Shown: piece by piece, positions 11,068 through 20,937 of the stretch
How positions within the stretch are numbered: position 1 is the first letter of the stretch
How the letters are laid out: the number at the start of each line of letters is the position of its first letter
DNA from: Halomonas llamarensis
GTDB lineage: Bacteria > Pseudomonadota > Gammaproteobacteria > Pseudomonadales > Halomonadaceae
DNA: 64,000 nt
Assembly: GCF_023555005.1 (NCBI RefSeq)
Contig: NZ_JAMJPJ010000001.1
Location: forward strand, 186,001 to 250,000
Direction of reading: 5' to 3'
The notes under the pieces: model-generated
What the model was told of the DNA's origin: nothing
Databases searched by the model: none
What the model saw: the letters and a program-made list of their open reading frames with translations, nothing else
Made by a program: the position numbers and the translations under genes

Positions 11068-11154
11068 TAAACCATGGCCACAAAAAATGCCTGTAGAACT
11101 TTCTAAAAACAGATCTACTACCTGCTCAGCAAATCATGACGGCTAATCATAAAA

Positions 11155-11241
<87 letters not shown>

Positions 11242-11254
11242 TCTGTGGCGGCAT

Positions 11255-11282
11255 ATTATGCCAGCCTCCAAAACAGTGTCAA
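11255..11282 (-). promoter_or_regulatory. sigma-70 promoter of the tRNA operon
   Basis: Minus strand TTGACA (11282-11277), a 16-base spacer, then CATAAT (11260-11255). A GC-rich stretch follows before tRNA-Tyr 15 bases on, as is common for stringently controlled stable-RNA promoters. It shows that the tRNAs are transcribed independently of coaX. Confidence 0.75.
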
Positions 11283-11372
11283 GCGAAGATTGATCTTATA
11301 TAAAGCAACCAAATCACCAACTTGCCGCACAGGATATGCCTGCACTTCCGCCTTGGAACGCGCTGCATTCTG

Positions 11373-12212
11373 TCAAAGCAGCATAGAGAATGCAAGTCCT
11401 GCCCGTATTTTTTCTAACGATACCGGCTCGGGCACATTCGGCGCGCCCGACATTTTTCCGGCACGCTCGGCAAGCGTTAATGGAAAACACGCCTCTAGCC
11501 CGCCATACACCATATCGGGCCATACCGCGTGCGGTACCTGCACACCCCGAGAGACAACTCGCGCATCCCCACCGGTTAACAACATGGGGAGCGCCACACC
11601 TTGCTGGTCGCACACCTCGCTGTAGATACGATTAATGGCACTCACTGCCGCCATATAAATACCGTGATTCACTGCCTCGACGGTCCGCTTACCTGGCTCC
11701 AAAAGCGCTTCCGCTTCGCTTTCGGGGTCAATGGTCACGTTACGGGTACCGAGCTTCAGGCTCTCCTTCATTAAACGCAATCCAGGAATAATATAGCCGC
11801 CCAGATGGCTACCACCGGGCAGTACGAAATCCACGGTAATCGCGCTACCGCAGTCTATCGCACAGCAACCGCCGGCCAACTGATACCCCGCCAGCGCCCC
11901 CATCCAACGATCGACACCCAGACGTCTCGGCTCATCGTAGCCGTTAACCACGCCAAGTGACTCCCGCATTGAGCGCGCCACGTAAACATGTGGCACCCGA
12001 TGGCGCAGTAAATTGACCGTTTCGTCGAGAACGGCTGCCCGCGCAACACTGGAAATACGCACCGACTCCACCACATCCAGGTCGGGAATATCCGCCCCAG
12101 GTCGCCACTCTTCGCGCGTCCATACGGCCCCTCGCGAGCGGATCTCACTACTTTGCGCCTCTTTGAGCCGCCACTTAGACAACGTGTTACCAATATCCAG
12201 GTCCAGAATCAT
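11373..12212 (-). CDS. coaX: type III pantothenate kinase
   Basis: First step of coenzyme A synthesis; phosphorylates pantothenate. The 279-residue ASKHA-fold protein has the N-terminal phosphate loop LDIGNTLSKWRL (residues 5-16), LGVDRWMGALAGY (about 98-110), CGSAITVDFV (about 120-129) and GGYIIPGLRLM (about 137-147), all CoaX signatures. It overlaps birA by four bases and forms the second gene of a birA-coaX operon. With coaD at 1.4 kb, two CoA synthesis genes are in this window. Confidence 0.95.
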   Translation of the reverse strand: MILDLDIGNTLSKWRLKEAQSSEIRSRGAVWTREEWRPGADIPDLDVVESVRISSVARAAVLDETVNLLRHRVPHVYVARSMRESLGVVNGYDEPRRLGVDRWMGALAGYQLAGGCCAIDCGSAITVDFVLPGGSHLGGYIIPGLRLMKESLKLGTRNVTIDPESEAEALLEPGKRTVEAVNHGIYMAAVSAINRIYSEVCDQQGVALPMLLTGGDARVVSRGVQVPHAVWPDMVYGGLEACFPLTLAERAGKMSGAPNVPEPVSLEKIRAGLAFSMLL

Positions 12213-13195
12213 AAGCGCCTGCGTATGCTGATCTCACCACCGACAAGACGCCGAGACTGCCCTGCTGCTTCTGTTATCCAGAGGTTGCCGCTAGCATCTA
12301 CCTCACCGGCCGTCGCGTCATGCTTTTTCTTGCCCTGAAGCACATGGATCGGCTGGTCAGCAAAGGCGTGACGCTGATTCCATGCCGCCTGCCAAGCGCT
12401 AAAACCACGCGCTTCAAATGTCGCGAGCATATCCAAAAGCCCGGCCACCATATCGGCCGCTAGCTGATTACGCGCGATATGCGGACAGGTATCCGCTAAG
12501 GCAGCGACTGGCTGATCGATAGTGTCGCGCAATGCGTCAGGCAGCCAAAGATTCATGCCGATGCCGATCACTACTTCACAGGGGCCCGCCGCATCGCCGG
12601 TGACTTCCACCAAAATACCGGCTAGCTTAGCCAATTCATTGTCACGATTTTTGAGCAGTACATCGTTGGGCCACTTAAGGGCTGGCGCCGCTCCGTGCTG
12701 CTCTAACACTTGCGCCACGACCACCCCAACGGCAAGGCTTAACCCTTCAAGCGCTACCACGCCGCTTTCAAAGCGCCACCCAACGGAAAGCATCAAGCTT
12801 TGCCCCCAAGGGGTCGTCCAGCCTCGCCCTCGGCGGCCACGACCTGCCGTTTGCAGTTCTACCAAGCACACTTCGCCGTGACCGGCGCTTTGCTGAAAGC
12901 GTTCGCGCAGATACGCATTGCTTGAAGGCAGCTGATCTTCGACGAACAGTCGCGATAAATGATGCCGGGCACTTGCCGGTAGATGCGCCACCACGTTCGC
13001 ACCGTCTAATGGCTCTAGCCGCTGTGACAGGCGGTAGCCGCGGCCTTTGACTGCCTCCACCTCAACGCCTAGCGCCTCGAGTTTTTTCAGCTGCTTCCAT
13101 ACAGCCGCGCGGGAGATACCCAGCGCCTCACCCAACTGCTCGCCGGAGTGGACATCGCCATCGCTTAATAAACGCATCAGATTGCCGATGGTCAT
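12209..13195 (-). CDS. birA: biotin-protein ligase / biotin operon repressor
   Basis: A 328-residue bifunctional protein. The N-terminal winged helix-turn-helix (about residues 1-60, SGEQLGEALGISRAAVWKQL) binds the biotin operator. The catalytic domain carries GRGRRGRGWTTPWGQSL (about 117-133), which binds biotinyl-AMP, and KWPNDVLL, then a small C-terminal SH3-like domain. The ATG at 13195 has AGGTGGGG six bases upstream, better than the GTG at 13207. It is co-transcribed with coaX. Confidence 0.95.
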   Translation of the reverse strand: MTIGNLMRLLSDGDVHSGEQLGEALGISRAAVWKQLKKLEALGVEVEAVKGRGYRLSQRLEPLDGANVVAHLPASARHHLSRLFVEDQLPSSNAYLRERFQQSAGHGEVCLVELQTAGRGRRGRGWTTPWGQSLMLSVGWRFESGVVALEGLSLAVGVVVAQVLEQHGAAPALKWPNDVLLKNRDNELAKLAGILVEVTGDAAGPCEVVIGIGMNLWLPDALRDTIDQPVAALADTCPHIARNQLAADMVAGLLDMLATFEARGFSAWQAAWNQRHAFADQPIHVLQGKKKHDATAGEVDASGNLWITEAAGQSRRLVGGEISIRRRL

Positions 13196-13339
13196 AGTCT
13201 GCCCCACCTGGGAAAAGCCACATCTTACCGGAAGCTTTCACGGCGCGAAAACAAACCCGCACCATAATCAAGACAACACTGGCAGTCGACCGCCCCCAGC
13301 CCTTATAATGCTGCCCTATTTTTTTAGCAGGATCGCTTC

Positions 13340-15166
13340 GTGATCGAGAATCTTCGCAACATTGCCATTATCGCCCACGTTGACCACGGTAAAACCACCT
13401 TGGTCGACAAATTGTTAAGCCAGTCTGGAACGCTCGACCGTAAGGCCGAAGGCCAAGAGCGGATTATGGACTCCAACGACCAGGAGAAAGAGCGTGGTAT
13501 CACGATCCTGGCCAAAAACACCGCGATTAAGTGGCAAGACCCTAACGGCACTGACTACCACATCAATATCGTGGACACGCCGGGACACGCCGATTTTGGC
13601 GGCGAAGTCGAACGCGTAATGTCCATGGTGGACTCGGTATTGCTGCTCGTTGACGCCGTCGACGGCCCGATGCCGCAAACGCGTTTTGTGACGCAAAAAG
13701 CGTTCGACCGCGGCTTGAAACCGATTGTAGTGGTCAACAAAATCGACCGCCCCGGCGCACGGCCTGATTGGGTTATCGATCAAATTTTTGACCTGTTCGA
13801 TAACCTCGGCGCGTCTGACGAGCAGTTGGATTTCCCGATCATTTATTGCTCAGCGCTCAATGGCATCGCGGGCCCCGACCCCGACGAACTGGCCGACGAC
13901 ATGTCGCCCATGTTTCAGTCGATTGTCGAGATCGTTAACGCGCCTAAGGTCGAGAGCGACGGTCCTTTCCAGATGCAAATTTCGGCGCTCGATTACAACA
14001 GCTACGTAGGCGTTATCGGCTTAGGCCGCATTTCCCGCGGCAGCGTGAAACCCAATCAGCAAATTGCCGTGGTGTCCAAAGAAGGCCACACCCGCAAAGG
14101 CAAAATCGGCCAAGTCATGACCCACATGGGCTTAGATCGGGTCCAAACCGACGAAGTTACCGCGGGCGATATCATCTGCATCACCGGCATTGAAGACTTA
14201 GCAATTTCCGATACGCTTTGCGATGTCAACAGCGTCGAGGCCCTGCCACCGCTGACCGTTGACGAGCCTACCGTATCGATGACGTTCCAAGTCAACGACT
14301 CGCCGTTTGCTGGCAAAGAAGGCAAGTTCGTTACCAGCCGGAATATTAGAGACCGCCTGGAACAAGAGCTGATTCACAACGTGGCGCTGCGCGTTGAGCA
14401 AGGTGAAACACCGGAGAAATTTAAAGTTTCCGGACGCGGCGAACTGCACCTGTCGGTGTTGATCGAGTCCATGCGCCGTGAAGGCTTTGAGCTGGCCGTG
14501 GGCCGCCCCGAAGTAATCATCAAAGAAATCGACGGCGAGAAGCAAGAGCCCTACGAAGAAGTCATTATCGACTGTGAGGAGCAGCACCAAGGCGCCATCA
14601 TGGAAGAGCTGGGCTATCGTAAGGGCGAGATGACCAACATGAACCCGGACGGCAAGGGCCGCGTTCGGTTGGACTTTATCATTCCGGCGCGCGGCTTGAT
14701 TGGCTTTCGCGGTCAGTTCCTCACCCTGACGTCGGGTACCGGCATTTTGACCAGCCGCTTTGATCACTACGGCGCGCTGAAACCGGAGGCCTCTATCGAG
14801 CGCCGTAACGGCGTCTTGGTGTCGATGGTCGACGGTAAGGCACTGGCGTACGCTCTTTTCGCGCTTCAGGAGCGCGGCAAGTTGATCATCGATCACGCCA
14901 CCGAGGTCTACGAAGGCATGCTGATCGGCATTAGCAACCGTGCCAACGACATGGTGGTTAACCCGACCAAGGGGAAAAAGCTGGATAACATGCGCTCGAC
15001 CGGTAACGATGAAAACATCGTGCTGACGCCGCCGATTAACTTCAGCCTGGAACAGGCCATCGAATTCCTGGATTCCGACGAGTTAGTCGAAGTCACGCCG
15101 AGCCATATTCGTCTACGCAAGAAGCTGCTCAAAGAAAACGAGCGTAAACGCTCCAACAAAAAGTAA
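13340..15166 (+). CDS. typA: ribosome-associated GTPase TypA/BipA
   Basis: Translational GTPase of 608 residues needed for ribosome assembly and stress adaptation. The G1 loop AHVDHGKTT is near residue 12, DTPGHADF near 78 and NKID near 132, followed by EF-G-like domains and the BipA-specific C-terminus ([14 protein letters not shown]). The start is GTG at 13340, with AGGA nine bases upstream. It is divergent from birA and ends at a clear terminator, so it is probably monocistronic. Confidence 0.97.
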   Translation: MIENLRNIAIIAHVDHGKTTLVDKLLSQSGTLDRKAEGQERIMDSNDQEKERGITILAKNTAIKWQDPNGTDYHINIVDTPGHADFGGEVERVMSMVDSVLLLVDAVDGPMPQTRFVTQKAFDRGLKPIVVVNKIDRPGARPDWVIDQIFDLFDNLGASDEQLDFPIIYCSALNGIAGPDPDELADDMSPMFQSIVEIVNAPKVESDGPFQMQISALDYNSYVGVIGLGRISRGSVKPNQQIAVVSKEGHTRKGKIGQVMTHMGLDRVQTDEVTAGDIICITGIEDLAISDTLCDVNSVEALPPLTVDEPTVSMTFQVNDSPFAGKEGKFVTSRNIRDRLEQELIHNVALRVEQGETPEKFKVSGRGELHLSVLIESMRREGFELAVGRPEVIIKEIDGEKQEPYEEVIIDCEEQHQGAIMEELGYRKGEMTNMNPDGKGRVRLDFIIPARGLIGFRGQFLTLTSGTGILTSRFDHYGALKPEASIERRNGVLVSMVDGKALAYALFALQERGKLIIDHATEVYEGMLIGISNRANDMVVNPTKGKKLDNMRSTGNDENIVLTPPINFSLEQAIEFLDSDELVEVTPSHIRLRKKLLKENERKRSNKK

Positions 15167-15223
15167 GCGCTTTTGCAGCGCTGCGTAAACGGCGTCGACG
15201 ACGCCAATGCAAACGTCGCCCAA

Positions 15224-15249
15224 AAGCCCGCTTAACGCGGGCTTTTTTT
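15224..15249 (+). terminator. terminator of typA
   Basis: AAGCCCGC (15224-15231) pairs with GCGGGCTT (15235-15242), with a T-run through 15249. Confidence 0.9.
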
Positions 15250-15435
15250 ATGAGCAGGCAATTTTCTCCCGTTTATACTCCCGCCGCCATTTGCCAAGCC
15301 CTGCCTCTAAACGCAGCCTAAACGCAAAACGGCTAGAAAGCCGCGCGGGAGTCACGCAAAGTAGCGTGCAATACGGGTGTTTTAATTGCTGCTTGGTAAG
15401 CACTCATCCACCGAACCAACACGGATACTCCTTAC

Positions 15436-16878
15436 ATGAGCGGTCACAACGTCTGGACACACAAGGGGACATTTTTACTCGCGGCGGTTGGCTCTGCCGT
15501 GGGCCTGGGCAACCTTTGGCGCTTCCCTTACCTTACCGGCGAAAACGGCGGCGGTGCCTTTATTCTCGTTTATGTCCTGACAATTTTTGCCGTGGGCATT
15601 CCTATTTTAATCGCGGAAATCATGCTTGGCCGCTCGAGCCGTCAAAGCCCCATCATGGGCATGCGCCACCTAACCAACACCCACCAGACATCGCGGGCGT
15701 GGGAAACCATTGGCTGGCTGGGGGCCGCCTCGGCGTTTCTTATTTTGAGCTTTTACTCAGTTGTCGCCGGTTGGTCACTGCACTACACCTGGCAGATGCT
15801 TACCGGCTCGCTCGCCGGTGCCGATGCTGACACCATCAACGCTGGATTTAGCCAACTGCTGGCCTCGCCCGGGCTGATGACGCTCTACCACACCCTGTTT
15901 ATCGCGCTTTCCGCGCTCATTGTCGGCATGGGGATTCACAAGGGCATCGAGGCGGGCCTGCGCATCATTATGCCGGCGCTTTTTGTCATTTTACTGGGGG
16001 TATTGGGCTATAGCGTTGTCAATGGCGATATCGGCGCGGCGGCCCGCTTCTTATTTACCTTCAATATTGCCGATTTAAGCCTAGAGGGATGGTTGCAGGC
16101 CATGGGGCAATCCTTCTTTACCTTGAGCTTAGGCATGGGCGCGATCATGGCCTACGGCGCTTACATGTCGAGCGATGCCTCGCTCACCCGCACGGCCCTG
16201 TCGGTGGCGTTCGTGGATACCGCCGTTGCCTTGGTGGCAGGGCTCGCCATTTTCGCGCTGGTCTTTGGTGCAGGGCTTGAGACCGCCCAGGGGCCGGGGC
16301 TGATGTTTGTCACCCTCCCCATGGCGTTTGCCGAGATGCCTTTTGGCGCCCTGGTAGGCGGTGTGTTCTTTATCTTGGTACTGGGTGCCGCCCTGAGTTC
16401 ATCTATTTCGTTAATCGAGCCCGTGGCCGCTTTTTTGGTCGAGCGTTTTGATCTTACCCGCCCGCAAGCGGTCACCATCATGGTCATTGCCAGCTGGGCG
16501 CTGGGGCTTCTTACCGTGATGAGCTTTAACCTGTGGGCGGAAGGCACGATTTTCCACGCGCTCTTTGGCCGCAGTGCCTTTGAGTTTATTGAGCTTTTGA
16601 CCAATATCTTTATGCCACTCGGCGGGTTATTGATTGCCTTGTTCGCTGGCTGGGCGTTGACCCAAAGCGAAGTGGCCAAAGAACTCGGCGGGCACGATAC
16701 CTGGTTTCGCGTCTGGCGCTTTTTGGTGCGCTTTATCGCACCGGCGGCCGTGGCGTTTGTGTTCCTGCGCACCCTGCCGCAAGTCGAAGGCTATTGGATC
16801 CCGGCGATTGGCGCTTGCGTTATCGTCGGCGCCTTTGCCGCCGGGCGCACTTTTATAGCCACTAACGAACATCAATAG
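15436..16878 (+). CDS. sodium-dependent NSS/SNF family transporter
   Basis: Na+-coupled amino acid or amine symporter of 480 residues. The N-terminal signature AVGSAVGLGNLWRFPYL (residues 17-33) forms the substrate and Na1/Na2 sites, followed by GENGGGAF and about eleven hydrophobic segments. The substrate is unknown. It precedes a branched-chain amino acid ABC cluster by 55 bases. The 186 bases upstream, after the typA terminator, show no recognisable riboswitch; a glycine riboswitch was looked for and not seen. Confidence 0.92.
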   Translation: MSGHNVWTHKGTFLLAAVGSAVGLGNLWRFPYLTGENGGGAFILVYVLTIFAVGIPILIAEIMLGRSSRQSPIMGMRHLTNTHQTSRAWETIGWLGAASAFLILSFYSVVAGWSLHYTWQMLTGSLAGADADTINAGFSQLLASPGLMTLYHTLFIALSALIVGMGIHKGIEAGLRIIMPALFVILLGVLGYSVVNGDIGAAARFLFTFNIADLSLEGWLQAMGQSFFTLSLGMGAIMAYGAYMSSDASLTRTALSVAFVDTAVALVAGLAIFALVFGAGLETAQGPGLMFVTLPMAFAEMPFGALVGGVFFILVLGAALSSSISLIEPVAAFLVERFDLTRPQAVTIMVIASWALGLLTVMSFNLWAEGTIFHALFGRSAFEFIELLTNIFMPLGGLLIALFAGWALTQSEVAKELGGHDTWFRVWRFLVRFIAPAAVAFVFLRTLPQVEGYWIPAIGACVIVGAFAAGRTFIATNEHQ

Positions 16879-16932
16879 TTCTGGTCAATAGCTCTGGTCA
16901 ATAGTTCTCATCAATAACAATGAGGTAGCGTC

Positions 16933-17703
16933 ATGACACCTATTATCGATGTGCAGCAGGTTAACAAAGCGTTTGGCGGCCTGCGGGTGATCAATGACGG
17001 CTCGATACAGGTTACTAAGGGCTCCATCACCGGGATGATTGGCCCTAACGGCGCGGGGAAATCGACCCTGTTTAACCTGATTGCTGGCGCCCTAACGCCC
17101 GATAGTGGCCGCGTTTTGCTTGACGGCGAAGACATCACCGCGCTTAGCGCCAACGCGCGCTTTCATAAAGGCCTGTTGCGCACTTTCCAAATTGCTCATG
17201 AATTTAGCCATATGAGCGCGCTGGAAAACCTGATGATGGTGCCCTCCCACCAGCCCGGTGAGAACCTATTTACGACCTGGTTCAAGCCGAGGCTCGTTCG
17301 TGAGCACGATGCCAAGGTGCGCCGCCGGGCGCTGGAGGTCATCGACTTCATCGGCCTTTACCACGTTCGCAACGAGCTTGCTGGCAACCTATCCGGTGGC
17401 CAGAAAAAACTTCTTGAGCTGGGTCGCACCATGATGACCGATGCCAAGGTTGTGCTGCTCGACGAGATCGCCGCCGGCGTTAACCGTACGCTTTTGGGCG
17501 ACTTAATCGGCAATATCGAACGCCTAAACCAGGAGATGGGCTATACCTTTTTGGTTATCGAACACGATATGGACATGATCGCACGGCTATGCGACCCAGT
17601 GATCGTGCTGGCCCAAGGTAGTGTGATGATGGAGGGCAACATCGATGACGTGCAGAATAATCCCGAGGTCATAGAAGCGTACTTCGGCGGCAGCGCTGCC
17701 TAA
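16933..17703 (+). CDS. livG: branched-chain amino acid ABC transporter ATP-binding protein (LivG type)
   Basis: Cytoplasmic ATPase of 256 residues. Walker A is GPNGAGKST (37-45), the signature is LSGGQKKLLELGR and Walker B is VVLLDEIAAGVN, in which the Pro usual after DE is Ile. The C-terminal EVIEAYFGG is typical of LivG. It is the first gene of a livGFHM operon, with the binding-protein gene convergent downstream. Confidence 0.9.
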   Translation: MTPIIDVQQVNKAFGGLRVINDGSIQVTKGSITGMIGPNGAGKSTLFNLIAGALTPDSGRVLLDGEDITALSANARFHKGLLRTFQIAHEFSHMSALENLMMVPSHQPGENLFTTWFKPRLVREHDAKVRRRALEVIDFIGLYHVRNELAGNLSGGQKKLLELGRTMMTDAKVVLLDEIAAGVNRTLLGDLIGNIERLNQEMGYTFLVIEHDMDMIARLCDPVIVLAQGSVMMEGNIDDVQNNPEVIEAYFGGSAA

Positions 17704-17746
17704 CGCCCAGCACCACTCTGAGATACCACTTTGAGACACTAAGACC

Positions 17747-18451
17747 ATGCCACTACTTGAAGCACGCAACGTGCACGGCGGTTACGGCAGCATGAACATC
17801 CTCAACGGCGTCAACATGGCGCTGGAAGCCGATGAAGTCGGGGTGATCGTTGGCCCCAACGGGGCCGGTAAGTCGACCATGCTGAAAGCCATTTTTGGCC
17901 AGTTGCACGTCAACCAGGGCGAAATTCTATTGTTGGATGAGCCAATCCATAACCTTCCGCCTAACAAACTGGTGCAGCGTGGAATGGGGTTTATTCCCCA
18001 GGAGAAAAACATCTTCCCAAGCCTCTCCGTGCAGGAGAATTTGGAAATGGGCGCGTTTCTCAAACCGCACAACGTCAAACGTATGCTCGCCCAAGTGTAT
18101 GATTTCTTCCCGCCGCTTTATGACAAGCGCCACCAGCCCGCTGGCGAGCTCTCCGGTGGCCAGCGCCAGATGGTCGCCATGGGCCGGGCGCTGATGGCTG
18201 AGCCAAGCCTTCTGCTGCTTGACGAGCCGACAGCCGGGCTTTCACCGCGTTACATGAACGATATTTTTGACCGGGTAAAAGAAATCAATGCGGCCGGAGT
18301 GGGCATTTTGATGGTCGAACAAAACGCCAAGCAGGCGCTGGCAATTGCCGATAAAGGCTTTGTTCTCGCCGCCGGTCAAAACCGCTTTACCGATACCGGG
18401 AAGGCCTTGCTGGCCGACCCTGAGGTAGCAAAAAGCTTTTTGGGCGGCTAG
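17747..18451 (+). CDS. livF: branched-chain amino acid ABC transporter ATP-binding protein (LivF type)
   Basis: Second ATPase of the system, 234 residues. Walker A is GPNGAGKST (about 36-44), the signature LSGGQRQMVAMGRALM and Walker B LLLLDEPTAGLSP. The PQEKNIFPSLSVQENLEMG stretch is characteristic of LivF. It lies 43 bases after livG and would form a heterodimer with it under the LivHM permease. Confidence 0.9.
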   Translation: MPLLEARNVHGGYGSMNILNGVNMALEADEVGVIVGPNGAGKSTMLKAIFGQLHVNQGEILLLDEPIHNLPPNKLVQRGMGFIPQEKNIFPSLSVQENLEMGAFLKPHNVKRMLAQVYDFFPPLYDKRHQPAGELSGGQRQMVAMGRALMAEPSLLLLDEPTAGLSPRYMNDIFDRVKEINAAGVGILMVEQNAKQALAIADKGFVLAAGQNRFTDTGKALLADPEVAKSFLGG

Positions 18452-18481
18452 CCGCTAGAGCCAGTACGGGAGAAAAACACC

Positions 18482-19486
18482 GTGAACGAATGGGTTTTCT
18501 TTATTAACAACGTGATGGTCGCCGGCAGCGTGTCCGGATCCATCTACGCCATCGGGGCAGTGGGCGTGACGCTGATTTTCAGCATTATGCGCTTCGCTCA
18601 CTTTGCCCATGCCGATATGATGACGTTCGGCGCGTTTATGGTGCTGCTACTCACCACGACGTTTCCTGCCGCCGGGGCCAGCATCGGTATACCCACCGCG
18701 CTGATCATGCTGCCGCTGGCGATGGTGCTCACCGCCGCCCTCGCCGTCGGCATTGATAAAGTGTTTTATAAGCCGCTGCGCGCCCACGGCGTCAAACCGA
18801 TTGTCATGGTCATTGGCTCGCTTGGCGTGACGCTGATTCTGCAAGGCTTGATCCGCTTATTCGCGGGCACTAGCGGGCAAAGCCTGTATGTCGATGACCG
18901 CAAAGAGATATTCCGACTGGCGCTACCGTTTGACGGCGTGCGTGTACCGGTGGTGATCACCGAGCCGCAAATCTACTTGTTCGTCATTACCCTAGTGGCC
19001 GTGGTTGCCCTCCACCTGTTCTTAAACCGCTCGCGGCTAGGCAAAGCGATGCGCGCAATGTCAGATAACCCTGAGCTTGCCCAAGCCTCGGGGATCAATA
19101 CCAACGTGATTGTCGCCGTTACCTGGGTCATCGCCGGGGGGCTTGCGGCCATTGCCGGTACGCTGCTCTCGTTAGATGTCACCTTCAAACCAGACTTGAG
19201 TTTCTTTTTGCTACTGCCCATTTTCGCCGCAGCGATCGTCGGCGGGGTCGGCCACCCTTATGGGGCCATTGCCGGTGGCTTCGTGGTGGGGTTTGCTGAA
19301 TCGCTGGCGGTATTCAACTGGAATATTCTCCTGCGGCCCTTCCGCGACAGCTTTCCTGCGTGGCTCGATCTGCCCACCAATCTCGCGTTCGTCAGCACCG
19401 AATACAAAATTGTGGTGCCGTTTTTCATTCTGGTCGCTATTTTGATATGGCGCCCCACCGGGTTGTTCAAAGGTAAGGTGATCTGA
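18482..19486 (+). CDS. livH: branched-chain amino acid ABC transporter permease (LivH type)
   Basis: Inner-membrane permease of 334 residues with about eight hydrophobic segments. Family motifs are GAVGVTLIFSIMRFAHFAHA (26-45), the FYKPLRAHG loop, and GKAMRAMSDNPELAQASGIN (about 187-206), the coupling region contacting the ATPases. It starts with GTG at 18482, following GGAGAAAAACACC. Its stop overlaps the livM ATG. Confidence 0.9.
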   Translation: MNEWVFFINNVMVAGSVSGSIYAIGAVGVTLIFSIMRFAHFAHADMMTFGAFMVLLLTTTFPAAGASIGIPTALIMLPLAMVLTAALAVGIDKVFYKPLRAHGVKPIVMVIGSLGVTLILQGLIRLFAGTSGQSLYVDDRKEIFRLALPFDGVRVPVVITEPQIYLFVITLVAVVALHLFLNRSRLGKAMRAMSDNPELAQASGINTNVIVAVTWVIAGGLAAIAGTLLSLDVTFKPDLSFFLLLPIFAAAIVGGVGHPYGAIAGGFVVGFAESLAVFNWNILLRPFRDSFPAWLDLPTNLAFVSTEYKIVVPFFILVAILIWRPTGLFKGKVI

Positions 19487-20793
19487 TGAGCACACAGCCT
19501 AAACGAGAAGATCTGGTCGCCGCCCCCTCGCGTTTCCCCCTACGCGAAGTGCTGCTTTTTGCCGCGCTGCTGCTCGCCGTTTTGGGGGTCTATGCGGCCA
19601 TGGGCGCGGCCTACAGCACGCGGATGCTGGTCGAAGCTGCCTGCTACGCGATTTTAGCCTTGGGCTTAACCATTCAATGGGGCTATGCCGGGCAGTTCAA
19701 TGCCGGTGTGATGGGCTTTGTGGCCTTAGGTGGCTTCTGCGCCATGCTCTTTAGCGTGCCGATCAACGAGGAGTTTTGGGGCACTGAGCTGCCCGGCGAA
19801 CTCGGCCGCGTGCTGCTTTACGCCGTTGCCGCCACGCTAGTGGTGATAGGCGCCACGCGCTTAGACCGCTTAGGTGTCCCAAAAACGCTGCGCACGGTGA
19901 TCGCCGTGGTGGTGGGGCTTACCCTCTACCTCGTCGTGATTAGCCTGCTGCGCGAAGTGACCGGCGAGATTGAATCACGCGCCGGTTTTATCGGGGGCTT
20001 TGGCTTACCCGCCTGGGTCGGTTGGATCGTCGGCGGGGCGCTCGCTGGTGGCGTTGGCTATTTTATCGGCCATATTTGTTTGGGGCTGCGCAGCGATTAT
20101 CTCGCCATTGCCACCTTGGGCATTGCGGAGATCATCAAAGCGTTTTTGAAAAACTCTGACTGGCTAACGCGCGGCACCGCCACCGTGTCACCGCTGCCGT
20201 GGCCAACGCCCGGCCCTGCCGAGGTCGGTTTTACGCTTGCGCGTGCGCTGTATTTGTCGGTGACCGCGGTGGTAATTGCCGCGATCTTCTTTTTGCTCCA
20301 CCGCGCCTATCACGCGCCGTGGGGGCGCATGATCCGCGCCATCCGTGATAACGAAGTCGCTGCCGCGGCCATGGGCAAAGACATCAACCGGCGCCGCCTG
20401 GAAATCTTCGTCCTCGGCTGTATTTTGATGGGCCTCGGCGGGGGCATGCTGACATCGTTCAACAGCCTGTTTGACCCTAACGGCTATCTGCCGCTTAACC
20501 ACACCTTTCTGGTGCTCGTCATGGTGATCCTCGGCGGGCCGGGCAACAACCTGGGGACGATTTTCGGCGCGGTGGCCGTGTACATCATCTGGATCATGTC
20601 GGAGCCCCTGGCGCTTTGGTTGATGCAACTGATCGTCGCGTTCGGTGAAGGTGCCTTCGGCTGGGATGCCCCGGGCAATATGGATAGCCGAGCCTTGCAG
20701 GCACGGGTATTGGTGATTGGCGTACTGATTACCGCGGTGCTGCGCTTCGCGCCCAAAGGGCTGCTACCGGAAAAAATACGCCACCACGACTGA
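19486..20793 (+). CDS. livM: branched-chain amino acid ABC transporter permease (LivM type)
   Basis: Second permease subunit, 435 residues and about ten hydrophobic segments. LGLTIQWGYAGQFNAGVMGF (about 60-79), YLAIATLGIAEIIK (about 205-218) and GRMIRAIRDNEVAAAAMGKD (about 281-300) are LivM signatures. ATGA overlap with livH implies coupled translation. It is longer than typical LivM (about 350) because of extra hydrophobic residues between about 90 and 180. Confidence 0.9.
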   Translation: MSTQPKREDLVAAPSRFPLREVLLFAALLLAVLGVYAAMGAAYSTRMLVEAACYAILALGLTIQWGYAGQFNAGVMGFVALGGFCAMLFSVPINEEFWGTELPGELGRVLLYAVAATLVVIGATRLDRLGVPKTLRTVIAVVVGLTLYLVVISLLREVTGEIESRAGFIGGFGLPAWVGWIVGGALAGGVGYFIGHICLGLRSDYLAIATLGIAEIIKAFLKNSDWLTRGTATVSPLPWPTPGPAEVGFTLARALYLSVTAVVIAAIFFLLHRAYHAPWGRMIRAIRDNEVAAAAMGKDINRRRLEIFVLGCILMGLGGGMLTSFNSLFDPNGYLPLNHTFLVLVMVILGGPGNNLGTIFGAVAVYIIWIMSEPLALWLMQLIVAFGEGAFGWDAPGNMDSRALQARVLVIGVLITAVLRFAPKGLLPEKIRHHD

Positions 20794-20844
20794 GCCTTTT
20801 ATCATCGTCTTGGCTGTCAGCCGTGGCCGACAACAATGGCACAC

Positions 20845-20897
20845 AAAAAACCGCTCCCACATGACATGTCCAAGACACACGCTGGGAAGCGGTTTTT
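20845..20897. terminator. bidirectional terminator between livM and livJ
   Basis: AAAAAACCGCTCCCA (20845-20859) can pair with TGGGAAGCGGTTTTT (20883-20897). A T-run follows on either strand, serving both convergent genes. Confidence 0.85.
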
Positions 20898-20937
20898 CCG
20901 TGTTGAACGCCGTTAATAACCGCGGCACAAGCCGTGA

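Noticed and set aside
15250..15435. Glycine riboswitch upstream of the NSS transporter
   Set aside because: The tandem aptamer core with GGAGAG-type elements is not present.
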